Origin: Agelaius tricolor
Taxonomy: Eukaryota > Chordata > Aves > Passeriformes > Icteridae
Direction: 5' to 3'
Assembly (NCBI GenBank): GCA_023055355.1
Contig: JALJCS010000001.1
Span: 95,589,381 to 95,653,380 of the forward strand
Length of the DNA: 64,000 nucleotides
Both the position numbers and the translations under genes were made by a program. Positions 14,201 to 29,200 of this stretch are shown here, in pieces (the first letter of the stretch is position 1; the number at the start of each line of letters is the position of its first letter). The notes under the pieces were generated by a model. It did not search any database. It was given only the letters and a program-made list of their open reading frames with translations, and was not told the DNA's origin.

Positions 14201-17200
14201 TTTACAAATTTTTTGATTAGTACCAGTTGTTAATGCTGGATTATCATGCAAGCCACTCTAAAAAATGAATATTGTTTTGCCTAATTTAGCTCATGTGGGT
14301 TTGTACTGTGCATTTATACTACAGTGCTGTAGCATATATTGAAGGCAAGCTAGCTGTGAAAGGCAGCAGATTGCTTCTTTATAGCCTCCTACACCTTGTG
14401 TCCTGGAAGTATGATGTACTCTGTAATCATTTGTGAAAATTATAGGGTCGTCAAGGAATGAAAGGGGATGCTGGCCAGCCTGGACTCCCAGGGCGATCGG
14501 TAAGTTGACACTTAGACAAGGTGATGTCATTTTGCACTATTCCTGAAGAAATCTGGCTGCTGGACAGCTGTCTTTGACATCACTAGGAGTCATGGGCTCT
14601 TCTCATACCTCACTGGGCCACAGTTTTGGAAACATAGTTATGTTACACTTAGAAATTTGAAATATAGGTAATAATAAACCATTCAAAACAGCAAATGTGA
14701 AAAAACCAGCTGTGCTTGGTCAAGCCAAATGCCCATCCTGACTGTTGTGAATGAACAATAACAGACCATTCGATTAGGAAGAGTACTCAATTCCCCAGGA
14801 CGGTCTCTCATCTTCTTACCACTTGCAGTTAAATGTCCTCCTAAAATAAAGATTGCAGAACTTTGCTGAGCCCTTCTTTAGTAATTACTAATTACTTTCT
14901 ACTTTTGGAATTCAAATGGCCTTGGGACATTATTTGTATGCTTCCTGAAAGAAGAAGACAATATTTAAGTTCAGTTACTTGCAGGTTTCTGTATTGTAAA
15001 CTATACAAAGAGGAGAAAAAATTAGGATATTTTTTAATTGACCAAATTTATAAATAATCTAAGGTCATTGATCTGCACATGTCCTGGCATGATGAATATT
15101 CCTGGGTTACTATCTTGTCCGTAATTTAGTGATGATAAAAAGACTACATGAGGAGTGCTTAAGTGTTGTTGTGGACTTAGTTTCATAGATCAGATAAGGT
15201 CAGTCATGGGCCAAGGGCCTTGAATTCTTTATCTGTTTCATTAGTCCTTATAACTCTGAGTAGAATACTTTTAGGGAGTAGTAATGTCCTGTAGGAAGCA
15301 ATGCTACATGTAAGTGTACAATGAGATTAGACAGAAAGGAGGGAAGAACATATATACTTGAGATATATGGCATGACATAACAGTGATGTTTGTTCTGTCA
15401 TGGATACAATTTCTCACTCTTTCTCCCTCCAGGGAACGCCAGGTTTACCTGGTCCACCTGGACCAGTGGGACCTCCAGGAGAAAGGGTAAGGCTTCCTCA
15501 ATTTATGTTCTGAAAAGACCAAATAATGTCATTTTTGTGTTTTGTCGGATTTTTCCCATTCTTTATATATCTTTCAATTTTCAAATGTTTTTTCAAGAGG
15601 AGTCCTTTTATCATCACCCCTTCTGGAGAGACAAAAGTAGCAAGATTGGAAACACATCGGGGTAAAAACCTCCCCAGACAGCTATTGGTAGCCAGATAGG
15701 TTCTGTAAAAATTGGCCTGCTCCCTCCCCTGACGAGGTTCTCAGCTGCCTTCACCCTTAGGGCAGTATGTCCCCTAGGCAGGGCTCTGCAGAGGGACTCA
15801 GCCCTGCTGCCTTCCCCACATTGTTGCTGCTACAGGGGATCCCTTTGAAACTCTGTTTATCTCAACATCTGGGAGATGCCATATTGTTCAGGAATCTGTC
15901 TGTGCCAAACTTACTGTGAAGTTCAGGCTTGCCCCTAAACCTTTGGCTGTCTGGAGCTTCTTTGGATGGAGAACTCTGAAATGTCTTCCTAATGAGGGGC
16001 ATGTACACAGGTATTTCATTGTGGAGTTGCTGCAATTCCTTTCTTCTAATTGCAGTCAGGTAAATCTCTTTTGTTGTCACAGTAGAATATCACCTTTAAG
16101 ATGACTGAAGAAATTATTTGCCTTTACAGGCAAAATTCATAGCTGATATATGCATTTATAACCATCCTTTAGTGGGAATTCAAGCTGGAAATGAAAATAG
16201 ATGACTGTGTGATGGCCAAAGAGGATACTGTTGGATTGGTGGGTCATGGACCATCAACATTGACTTGTGCATTACTGAATGTTGGATTACTGAAATGGGA
16301 ACCTTCTGTAAATTTCTGCTCAGCCTTCATTTTTGCAGGGGAAATATCTGAGAGAGAGGGGGCTCTCCAGTTAATTATAAACCTCTGATGATCCAGCTAA
16401 ACTGTGAATGAGAGAACAGTGAAATGAGAGATTTTGCTCCTCTGGGATAGAATAATGATTCCTTTTCTTAAAAATATTAAGAAACATTGATTTCATTTTT
16501 AGTTAATCAACAGCAGCTGAACATCTAAAGTGTCTGAAGCTCAGTGTTCCATAGCCTTCTCCAGCATAATTTGTGATAGCTATTTTCTAACTTGTACTGT
16601 GGATAGGTTTTAAAAGAAATTACAGTAGTAATCATATATATACAATTATATAATTAAAGACCACTTTTCTCTAATCTTACTTTTGTTTTTGAATAGGGTT
16701 TCACAGGAAAAGATGGTCCCACAGGTCCCAGAGGCCCACCAGGACCAGCGGTAAATATAATTTTGTCTTGATATACTCTGAATTAAGAGACCTCATCCAA
16801 GAGAGAGCCACATTGACATTTTCAATTTCTGTCAAATATGTAATGGATCCTTTGCTCAATATCCTAAATGGGTCTGAAAAGCTCTTGGTAGAAGGTGAGC
16901 TGGGCAAAGCATATATTCACAAATGTTCATAACAGTGGTTTCGAAACTGATTTCTGCCAGGGTAAATAAGGGAAGAACCAGTTTATCTGGTTCTTTAGCC
17001 ATGATCTTTAAATGCATAGCTAGGTCTCCTGAAACCAATTGGCTTATTACTTGTACACTGGTGAAAACAAACACTGTTAATACAAGTTTTTCTTGACAAG
17101 AGCATTTGAGGATTAGTTTTTGCTTACAGAGCTGCTTCACTGTGTCTTGTGGGAGCATGCTAGAAAAGAGGCTGGCTGTAAGAGAAAAGTGTATGGTGGA

Positions 17201-20200
17201 TCATACAGCCTGAGATAGGCAATTTGCTGCAGCCCCATGTCACCAGGTCCAACCTATAGCAAGTTGGAAGCTGCATTTCCAAAAGGCAGATGCACACAGA
17301 ACACATATTTACATTACATATATAGAGAGCAATCTCTAAGGCAGGGTATTATTTGGGCTGGCCCCATGTCCCCACAATTGTCTTCCTCATGTTCCTTTGT
17401 GAATGTGCAGATGAGCTTTTGTCACATAATCTGATACTGTTCTTTTAATTTTTTGTATTTATCTAGTATCACTAGAATGGCTTTTGGCCTTGTTGTGGAT
17501 TTTAACATGCATCACAGATCTGCTAGGTGAACTTAGAAGGCCCAACTATTTTGTACTGTTTCGGGAATTGGTCATTTAGAATGATACCAAAAAACATATA
17601 CTCACCCTCTGCATCTTTCAGTGCCACAATGTCTGTTAAACTGTAGTGTTACATAAAAGAACACATTTCCAAGACAAACAAACAGTTTATTCCATAAAAA
17701 AATTTTCAAGCTGGATATGTACCTATCAGAAAACAACCTGATAGGAACTACTTTCAATATTGCTTTGTACTCAATACAATAACATGTTTCTCATTAGGGC
17801 TTAGGTAATTGTGTATTTCCACTATTCATTGTACTTGTGTTCTGTTGCAGGGTGCTCCTGGAGTTCCAGGAGTTGCTGGCCCAAGCGGAAAACCAGGGAA
17901 ACCAGGAGATCGTGGGACACCAGTAAGATAATGATACACTTAGAGTATCAAATTTATAATTATAGTCTGTTGCTGAACACGAGACTTCTGCTACTTGAAA
18001 TAGTTGTCTTGCACTTATGATGGTGGTTAATACAGTGGAGTTGACCTCAACCCACAAGTATTTTTTTTAAAAATAATTTTATTTTTACAGTATGCCATTT
18101 TGCTGAGTTTAATAGTTGGGGCTGAAAATTGTGGTCTCTGGTTTCCACTAAAAAGATCGTAGGCTATTATGTGCCAAGACATATATTCATTCCTACACTG
18201 CTTAAGCATGGAAAACTAGGTCAGCAAAATGATTGTAAAGTCTTTACACTACTGCATGCATGTGTAGTAAAAAAGTGATAAACTGCTGAAGGTGGACAAT
18301 CTTTGATAATATTACATAATCAGTTGTGTTTTGCAAATGTTTCATTATTTTTACAATGTTATTTCACAGTTATTTAAGAGTGGTTTCTGTGGGTTCTATT
18401 TAAACTTTAAAGTGCTTCCTGAACAGGGAGAAAGAGCAGGAGGTGTGCTGCCTCCCACCAACAGTTTCAGGGGAAATTTAATTTGAGTCACTCGTGGTAT
18501 CTCAGAGAAATTATACTTGAGTAAGACATCAAGGGAAATGAGAAGTCATTTGTTACTTGTGGATAACGTATAGCAGTCATCTAGAATTTTCTATCCTGCC
18601 TCAGTGTAGTTGTATATAAAAAAGCTGGATAATTTGAAAGAATATGTAGGCTGGGAAACTTGATGGCCATGAAGCGGAAGCTCCCAGGAGCACCTGGAAG
18701 CTGGGTCATTTTCTCTTACACACGTTGAATTCAGTCTGTGTTTGCCAGACTATAAATTCTATTTCTCCTTGCAGTAGAGGACACGGAGTGTCTTAGGAAA
18801 GTCTTGAAGCTTTCCTGCCTTTAGATATACATTTTAGTGGGATATTTGTGCTCGATTGCATGTTGAATAGACATGGCTGGAGCACAAAGTGCTGTGCTTT
18901 GTTCACAAGGGAGCTTTAAATTGTCAGGTGTATCTGATTTTTCCTTCTCCTGGGACAATGGATAGCTGGTAAGTACCTAGTTCAGAAGTAAAGATCTTCT
19001 GCAGATAAATAATGTGTTTAGAAGGACATCTGGCTACAAGCCCAGTTTAAAGACTTTTACAAAGCAAGGCAGTCAACTCCTGTCCAGGCACCATGTCTAA
19101 ATTCTCCTGCACTCTAATTCTTAAGAGTTACTTTCACTTAGAAATAAATGTTTCCCCCCGCAGTTATTGCACTTTATTGTAATGGGACACTGTGCATCAT
19201 ATTTACCATTTCTAATGTTTCTAGAACAGATCCCAGCAGGAATTCTGGCTTGTACCTTGTACAGATGTTTTATCAGATTCCTGGTGGACAGAATTTCAAG
19301 GCCTTCCTTTGTTTGCAGTACTACAGCTGCCAAAGGTGCAGCCTGACAGCCAAATGCAACTTGCACTGTCATGAATCATAATTCTGCCTGAAGAGAAAGA
19401 TAACGAGGCTTCACTTCGCCTCTAGTAAATACAAGGAATAAATAATTTTTCACCAGATCCTGCCAGTTTTTTCTTCTCCCTGATCAATCTGTATTGCTAG
19501 TACTATTAAATGAAAGTGAGGAGAAAGACCCCTGCAAGCCAAGGGATATATTGCATTCCAGGTAAAAGGTATACAGTTACTTGCAAGTTATGAGCAGCCT
19601 TGGTGTTCTGAAGTTACTCCCAGTGAATGTGGTCAGCTGGAGCTCCTTCCTGATGTATTCAATACCAGTAATGTGCTAAGCTGAGGCAGACCACACTGTA
19701 AACATTTCTCTACTTCACTGTGTACTTATACTAGAACAAGTAAATCCTAGAAGTGTTAACTGAATTTTCATGGAAGTAGGAAATTTGGCTTTTTGGTCTG
19801 CTTACAAGTGCCTCCAAGAGAAACTTAGGTGTTTTTTCCAGTGTAGCAACAAAATGACGGAAAAAGGAACCGTAAGAACACAAACAAGTTGGTAATTTAT
19901 TGAGAACTGTATGCAGACTATCCTAGAGGAGACTAAAATATCTGCTGTCTGTCTGGTCAGAGAGTGAGAATTCCATAGTGGTTCATACACATATCATAAG
20001 GTAACAACCATCAACAGTAAGAAAGACTCACTAAACTAGAAGAGGATATTGGTTCAAGAAAAAATGGATATGTTTTCTATGAATAAATATAATGGGAAAT
20101 AAAAGATGCTGGACTATTTGAGAGGAAACTGGAAAAAGTTCCAGTTCTTGTTTTATAGGTGTGAGAATGAAAATAGTAATGATGGGTATGCAGACTAAGT

Positions 20201-23200
20201 TGTGTTAAGGTAGAGCTGTCCTGTTTATAAAACAGGCTCTCTGACAACAGGGTCTGATTTTGTTGATTTAGACAGTTCCCAAGGAAAAATGCAAAGCATT
20301 TAAATTTAATAAGTAAGGTGCTATTGAACTGATGCCTCCAGGACCAAATAAACTGTGAAAAGCTTTCGAGAGTAGCCCAAGTCTGTTGTGAGTTACATGC
20401 AGGTTTTGAGAATTTTGCATTCTCTGCTGCCATGTGTTCACTGCTCTTGCGTCCATCTATGCAGATGTCCTAGATGAAGTCTCAAAAAGGCACTGCTTTG
20501 GGAGCAAAGAGCTGGTGGTTCTTGAGGGAAGAGAGCATTCTGTTGGGAAAAACAATTGAGCACATTATCTTTAAAAATAAAAATAGCAAAACTTCCTTTG
20601 TTTTGTCCTCTTCAGCAGTAGAACTATGCTGCGGCCCCAGCCTTCATCCCACAGCTCAGAAAAAATCCCACATACAGCATAAACCAGCTTCTCCTTGCAC
20701 TGACCCCAAGTGACTCCCTCACTGCAGGATAGCAACAAAACAGAATGCCAGCAGCAGCTGCTGTTTCTCAAAATGCTGTCAAGCAGTAGGCTAAACTGCA
20801 TTTTTTTGTCTATTAAAAGAAATTTAAGAGGCATATAACCAAGAGGGAGGAAGATGCAAATAGTAACTCAATGATGCAAATAGTAACTGAAGTTGTAATT
20901 ATTTTTTTGAAAATTTGATTCTAAAATATCCAGGTGGAAAATGTACTTTATTGTTAACATGGCCAGTCAGCCTCTAATCTCCCAATTTTAAAGGTAGTTC
21001 CAAATAGGCTCTAGACTTCCATCCACAAAGCTGAATCAGTGTGTGTTTGCAACATCACAAATTGAGGAATGAGGCTCATTTTATTTCAATGAATTTTAAA
21101 ATTCACTGTACATGGCATTAGCATTTTCCTTGTTGGGGGACCTTGTTGCCTTGTCTTGCCTTGCCTCATCCCTCTCCCCTTATCTTGTGAATACACAAAA
21201 GATGTACTGTATGATTTGCTTCTGGTAGAAGGTCTTACTATGAAAGCCATAGAAAGAATGAGAATAAAACAAGAATGTATTATAAATACATACACAGCAG
21301 ATAATTTCAAATGAGTACACTTGTAGGAAATAGAAAAATTGGAAAGTTTCAAACAGAAAGAGAAGCATTAATCTTTACCATTTCCGCCCCCCCACATATT
21401 TTCATGTAATAGAGTAGTGCAATTAAAAACCTACAGTTCTGTTCAATGAATATTTCAGGTACATGCATAGTTTATGAATGAGATATTAATGTCTATTTAT
21501 TTGGGAATCAAATTAAGGTTTTTTTAGAATTTCAGTACATCATCATTTACCACAATGTTAATTATTGGAGAATGACAGACAGAAATGTCATATCTTCCTG
21601 ATGATTTTACTTGTTACCCTTTATTTATGGTATGGCATTTACAAGTCCATAGTCTGTTTCAGCATATGGCTGTAATAAGCTAAAACTAAAAGACAAACAT
21701 TTCCCCATGGACTTCACAGAGTAAGAAAAATATAGATGAAAAGCAAAGGACAGAAGGGAAAGGATATTCATCAGCTTCATGGGTATATTTTATCCATATT
21801 AGCAGCTGCCTCATTGGTGGCATAATTTATTCCAATGGCACATTTATGGCGTCACCATTCATTTGAGTCTGTACAATTAATTTTGCAAGAGCAATCTGTT
21901 ATTCATGATGCAAATGTACCGTACGACAACTACTTAACTCGGTGATGGATGAACTGTCTCATATTTTCTGTGGCATGTCATGGGGTAGGTGTGTGCAACT
22001 CTGCAGCAAAGAAGCTCAGAGACCACACTAAGCTCACACCCTGACATACCCCAAGGGCATTTGTCTGCTCAAGGCCTTGACAGAAGTGTGTGAAACAGTG
22101 TCACCACATTCAAGAGGTGTCTGCTGTGACCTCAGTGGAATGATTTGGTGTTCTGTGTTGTTGAAATTAATTGTGGGTACTGTAGGAATGTTATGAGAAA
22201 CAGCTGCAGCCCACACTTGGCCTTTGCTTTGTTAATGGTGAGAAATAGATTCCTTAAAGAAATACTACACTGCAAAAAACAATAACACTCAGGATGTGTG
22301 TTACTATGTAGAGAGCCATGCAGAGCAGCAGATGACCAAACTGATCTTTTACCTTTGAAATATGCCTTATGTTCAAGTAGCAATTTAGGCTAGAAATCAA
22401 AATCCATGTGAACTCATGCAAGCCCTATCATTATTCCCAGTGTTTTTCACACACACATACATACATAAAAATTAGAATCAGTCCTCCTGGTTTGCTTCTT
22501 TCATAGTACTCTTGAAAACTGAAAACACCATAACCACTAAACTATTCAAAGGCAAATGGAAAGTGCTGCTAGACTGACAAATGTAATTCATTATAAAGGA
22601 GCTCAAACTAAGACTTCTATAAGACATTTTAAAGACTAGAAATGGTTGAGAATTAAAAGGGAAGCTGTCATAAATAGAATAAGCACTCTCTCCATGTTGT
22701 GTCATCTTGTCATAACTCTATTTCACTTAATATAGAATACTTTTTACATGGATTCAAGAAGACAACTACCTTTTCTTGACATATGTTATTCTTCCTAACA
22801 TACCTTCTGTAATAAAAACAGTCTTAAAATTAAACAGTCCTATAAAACTTAAAATTAAACAGTCATATATGACTCATATCAGACCATTGATCATTTACAC
22901 AAATATGATGCTAGAAATTCAACTTTGAAATTGACAGTGTGATCCAAGTGTCAGAATACATCAGTTTTTTGGTCCTAATTTGAATTTTTCCTTCAGATCA
23001 TTTTCTTCTGCATCTATTAGTGTGTTTGATTACAGACAAAAGATCATCGTTTCTCCACTCTTTTCTGGCACCTGTTTTAGCATCTCTGAAATGAGAAGTT
23101 CAAGGAGAACCAGATATTTCTCCTTGAAGGAGTCAAAACTTTTTCTAGAATTACAGATCTCAATTTATAGCTGGAGATGTGTAAATTACACATCTCAAAC

Positions 23201-26200
23201 TTATGTTATCAAATAACATAATTCTTCAATTGCTTAATTTTTACTTATTTATTTTAGGGTTCACCTGGAATGAAGGGAGAAAAAGGTGACAGAGTAAGTC
23301 TGCTTAAAAGTAAATTCTTTTCATAATTTTAAAATGAAACACTATGTCTTTAAAAGTACAAGTGCTAATGAAACACTTGTTTTGGATTTGATTATTTAGG
23401 GTGACATTGCTTCTCAGAACATGATGCGAGCAGTTGCAAGACAAGTTTGTGAACAACTGATAAATGGTAAACAGTGTTTCTTGCTTTGTATCCCATACAA
23501 GTAATTAACTACTTTCTTAAAAAGATAAAACAATGGTTTAAACTTGAAGTGACAGATATTGGCCACAGAGCACAGCAGGATCTTGACAATCTGATAGCTG
23601 TCCAATGCAAATGATTTGGTGGAAAAAATGTAGCAGCAATTTTTTGCCAGATCCAGAGGCTAGCTTGATAATCACAAAGTAACAGAATAAACTGAGTTGG
23701 AACTATTCTGTGACCTTTGGAAATACACATGCAATTTAAACATTCTGGTGAGGTTTCCTTTGTCATTTTGTTCCAAAATTACTTCATTTTGCAATAAAAT
23801 CAGCATCTATTTTCTCATTAAACATGTCTTATCTTCAAGAGAAGAAAAAGGATCTTCAGTGAGAAAAAGGATGCTTACTGCAGGTACTTTGCCAGCCGGG
23901 AAAGACGGATGAGTGCTGGTTAAATACTGTGCGCAGAATCAGTGGTGCTATGCAACTAGAAACAGTATTTGGAAAATGACTTCAAATTTAATTTCAGTCC
24001 TCTGCTGCCACATAGTGCAGCTCTGCAGCCCATGAAGTTGCTCTCTCCGGAGGCTTTCTCTCTGATCTTGAATCAGTGCTTTTTCTATCAGTAGACCTGC
24101 CAAGAAAGACAAAGGCAAACTGGTTTTTAATATTGTATCTATTACAATGTTAAGTGCTGACTGAGGAAAACAGATATACCATTTGGATCATTGAATGCTT
24201 GTGTACAGGAAGGAGGACAGTATGTCCTTTGAAATGTCTGTGATGGCTGCTAATCAAAACATTTCTATTAGTTAGCCATCACAGAAGAAGTAAAGTACAT
24301 TTGTGAATGTGTTAGGTTTATGAACAAGGATGTCATGTCCAAGATCTTTTAACATTTCTTAGTGTATCCCTGCCTTATTTTTTTCATGTTCAGATGATCT
24401 CTTTCTTCAGTGTTTTGCAAGGACAGACACATTATACTAATCAGATGTGTCTCTCCATTGAGGCTTCCTTCCTGCATAGCTTCAAAACGGTGTTGCTTTT
24501 GCTGACAAGTCCCTTTTTTTGGAAATGAAATTTGACCATATGCAGAAGGTGTATAAGTACAAGCCTGTGCAGCCTACAGGCTTAAGAAAATTACTTCATG
24601 GACTGTGCTGCTAACTCTACACATGAATAATTTATATTGTCTGTGGTAGCTGCAGAGGTCTGAAAGTACAGAGAAATGTGATACTACAGCTTTAGAAGTG
24701 GAGCAAATCCTTTCTGTTCTTCCGAGTAAAAACAACCTCTAAATAGAACTCCAAGGGCAAGAGTATTGTAAAAAATTGCCTTTTTCTTGATTTTAATAGT
24801 TCTGTGATAATTGTTTTAATGCCATTGGCTTCCAGAAGCTCCCTTAACTTTCCTCCCTGACCCCCTCCCTCCTCCATTTATGTTCAGCTTTCTTATTGGA
24901 CATTCATCTTAAGTCTTTCTAATGAATCTGTACTGATTTATTGAATAGAAACAAGAATAAGATTTAATTAGGAGAGATAATATATTATTCCTTCCCACAC
25001 TGATAAAAGACTTTCACTCATTTCACATTTATATTTTCTTTTGAAGGTCAAATGAGCCGGTTCAATCAAATGCTGAATCAAATCCCAAATGATTATTATT
25101 CAAACCGAAACCAGCCAGGGCCACCAGGTCCACCTGGTCCCCCAGGAGCTGCTGGGACAAGAGGAGAACCTGGACCTGGAGGAAGACCAGGATTCCCAGG
25201 ACCTCCTGGGGTTCAAGGACCACCTGGTGAAAGAGGTGAATAAATTCCAAGGCAGCTGTGCTGTGGACATAGTACAGAGGTTGCCAGAGGAGCAGTCTGC
25301 TCCTTTTACCATGTCAGACTAGGAAGCCCTGCTAGGCCAGTTGGATTGCCTGAGGGACGCTGGGGTACTGAAGGACAAGGTTAACTAGATCAGTGCTTTC
25401 CTGTCTCTCTCTTGCTCAGGTTTCATGAAATACAAATTGGTATAACATTTTGGCTGCTGTCTGAGACTTTCACATAATATCCCAGGAAAGCAATTGTTCT
25501 CAGATCTCTTCTGGCACTATAGAGCTACATCTTGAAAGGCTGTTTGGAGTAAGACAACTCTTTGCAAAGTAGAACACTGATTAAGAGAGAAAATGAGTAA
25601 TTAACAAGTATAAATTTAGGACTTTAAAGAATTGTATCAACACCCTTAGCTCTTTACAATATTCTGAGGGAGGGAAGCAACTGAACGGAAAGTGAACATA
25701 TGGGTGAACGTACTTTACATCTATCTTGGATCACTGCATTTACATGGGGGGTCTGTAGTGTACTCTTTTGTGGCCTTTGCTTATTTCCACTACTCTGCAA
25801 TAGCATAGATTCAGTGCTATGTTTTTTAGGATGTATTTTATACACTCTTTTAAAAAGGCTGGGAATAAATCAAGGAATTCAGAAGAATTTCTTAAACTTT
25901 TTTGATTATAACTGTTCCTAAGAGAGCATAAACCATCCTTTATAGCAGAAGTACGCATGACTGAAAATAACTTTCTGATTGTAGTTTAAAATAAGAAGAC
26001 TCTGTGGTGCTTCAGTATCTCAAAACTTTTCTATGTTGGAGAGAGTTTATTCATGCTAAGTTACATCTACATCCTATTTTATTCTTGGGTTACTATATTT
26101 ATATCCAAATTATTTTTGCAAATTCACATTTGAACATCTGCAGAACATAAATTTTAACCACTCTTGTTGTATTAAAACATGGAAAGTAAATATTAATGTC

Positions 26201-29200
26201 AGTGAGAGAGTGTGAAGAAATATCTGTTGATGTGGTTTCCTTTCTTTGATTTTCATTGCCTTTTTATTATTCTGTAGGAATCCCTGGAGAGAAAGGTGAA
26301 AGAGGGACTGGATCCCAAGGGCCACGAGGTTTGCCAGGACCACCTGGTAAATATTTTTTGTTTAATCAGATTGCAGAAAAGTAGGAGAAAAGTAAATATT
26401 TCTTCATAGAGAACTAGACTTGATATCGTGAATGAACACCCTTTGCCCACTTCATGTTTTTGACATATATTAGTTTGCTCTAATAAATTTGTAGGAAATC
26501 ACCACAAAAATAGCAATTTAGAAAGATTTTTGGACATGACTAATAGGTGTTTATCTTCATCTTTTAATTTAGTAATCTGGCATGCTTGTTAATGTGAAAA
26601 TGTGTTTCATAAAAATAAATTGTCCAAATATTTGACAGATATTTTTCATAAGTCTTATCAGATGATTCTTCTGTAGTATGTAGGTTTTTTTCTTTTACTT
26701 GCTGGACTACAAAATACTCCCAAATACAGAGTTACTGGACAATAGAGACAGATTATTTGATTATTAGTTTTTGTTTTCATGTTATGAAATTTTGTTTACG
26801 CCTTAGCATAAATCAGCTGCGTCATTTGTTTCTGCTTGTAGTTTACTAGGCTAAAATGGCTTTTCATTACAGGAACCATAATATGCTTGCAGCAAATTGT
26901 AGCCCCAGTTACTTGAAGCTTTACTTTTCTGCTAACCATAATAAGATTGGTTCCAAAAACAACATTACCTCATCTATCCTGGGGCTACTGGGCAGTGTAA
27001 TTGATGTACTCCTATATTTTAATAGAAATCCAGTGTGCTTGTCTAATCTCGTAGTTTCCCTTGAGATCATCATATCTTACACAAAGGGGAAATTAACCAG
27101 AGAATACGTTGACATTTCTTACTTGGCTCAAACCTTACTAAATTAGTTTCTAAGAATAAATACTTAAATAAGCCACACACAGGGAGGCTACTCATGATGA
27201 GTCACATTTCTAGATTTCTTTTGTATTTCTTTCTGTTGACCCCCATATAGCAACAGAGTGCGAGTGCTTTCTCACCAAAGACAGCCTGGGCTGTGTAGTC
27301 TAGACAGAAGTATTGTTAGCTGTTTTATCAAGATGTCTCTTAAAAAACAGTAACCTCCCAACCTCTCAATTCTAAAATTAGGTCCACAAGGAGAATCTAG
27401 AACTGGTCCACCAGGCTCCACAGGATCACGAGGACCACCAGGGCCACCAGGCCGTCCTGGAAATGCGGGCATTCGGGGTCCCCCAGGGCCACCAGGATAT
27501 TGTGATTCATCCCAGTGTGCTAGCATCCCTTACAATGGCCAAGGATTCCCAGGTAGGTTATGAACAACTTAACCTTAACCTTGCCCTAAATAGCCTTCAC
27601 AGGTGTGGCTGTTCATATTGAGCTGCTTTACATGAGACAGTCCTGCTAATCTGAACATAATGAGTCAGGAGGAGATGGGTCAGTGAGCAGGCCTGCCTCA
27701 TTGTAATGTTCAAGTATATGAGCAGCCATTTACACTTTGTTCTAGGATTGCTTGATGTTATGCATGATTTGTTTTAAATAGGAAGTAGTGAGTAAATATT
27801 GTAGTCTTGGTTTTTTTTTTTTTTTAATTTTATTTAATGTAGATGGTTACTAGCTGGTGGTGTTGCTCATAGGATTTAAGTGACCAATTTCTTCTCTTCT
27901 TTTTTCCCCCTCTATCACCACCCCTTCCAATCGTCTTCAGAACAAGGTTGAATTCTCCATGTTTCTCTTGAAAAATAAAAGGAATGCTGTGGTTGGCAGT
28001 TTCCATGTGTCTCTTTTTGAGCCATGTCAGGATTTATACAAAATTGATTCCTGAAATAAAAAATTTCCACAAAGGAAATCCATTTGCTAAAAACAGTGCA
28101 GACAGCTGAAAAGCACCACTGTCCTACAATATCTACCAAGTTAAATGCTATGGAGTCTCTGATTAGCCCTGAGTCATATAAGCCTTCCACTTTGTGACGT
28201 TGCTCAAAGCATTAGGCTGCTTCTGGAACCAAAATGAGGGGTCACAGTGACCACCAATTTTTGACTGGAAAGATTCTAATATATTTTAACATGGGGATCC
28301 TGCAGGACCACAGTATTGTTAACAAATTAATATGTATGCCTTGCCAGATCTCAAAATTAGTGTATGTGATACTACTATTGGATGTGGTTTGCTGTTAGTG
28401 TAATTGTGCATGTATCCATGAAAAGAAGGAGAAAAGAAAATATATATATATATGTACACACTTGCAGACTCAGTGATACTGGTTAAAGAGCCAGGTGGTT
28501 GTGCAGATCTCACAAAAAAATTCTTATTTAAATGAAAAATAAAGAAAATTGTGCGTGTGATTAAGCAGTGTTCTTTCTAGCAAGCATCTATGTATACATA
28601 TATAAATATATGCCTAAGACTTAACTGTTATGTATTTAGTTGGATGAAAGTATGTTTTTGCACATCAGATGGACTTTTTAAAAGACTAACATCATCTTTG
28701 ACCTGTTTCAGGTTTCGGCTAACACATTTTCTAAGTCGCCAGTGCTGCTTACAGTTTGAATACATGAAAATCCTGTTTCTGAGATGTTTGCGCACGTGCT
28801 TATTAGAAAATGAGTCCGTATGGATATTTCACCACGGATATGGTTCTTGAACCATGTTGACCTCATAGAACGGGGAGATACTTTTACTAACACAACTCAT
28901 GAATGAGATAAAGGACAGTTACGTCAATTCATTAAGCCCATTTTGCATTTCAATAATAAAGTAGACAGTCTTTCTTTTTTAAAAAAGACCTAGACCACCA
29001 AAAACCTCAGTGGCGAAGGAGGCTTGTAAAACTACTAACCAGCGAAGGTAATGCCATTAGAAGAGAGAGAGATTTAACCTGGAAAATGAGAAATAACTTA
29101 TGTAAATAGTAAACTAATTGTGGCTTGTAGATGATTTGTATGGGACTGTATCCACTAAAATCTGTTAACAACTCTATGTAATACTTTTGCATAAAAGCCT

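Larger units (their letters stand above)
17923..23257 (+). other. COL14A1 intron (5.3 kb, longest in window)
   Basis: Contains copy 2 of the 55-bp repeat, the octamer tandem and the 25-bp tandem listed separately. There is no recognisable transposon or exon. Confidence 0.6.

Noticed and set aside
25236..25322. Read-through of the COL1 exon past 25235
   Set aside because: A TAA follows after one codon, while GTGAAT is a good donor and the next exon completes the glycine codon.
27272..27526. Minus-strand open frame with a Gly/Pro-rich, collagen-like translation
   Set aside because: It is the complement of the COL1 exon. Pro/Gly-rich codons read as Gly/Pro on the other strand.
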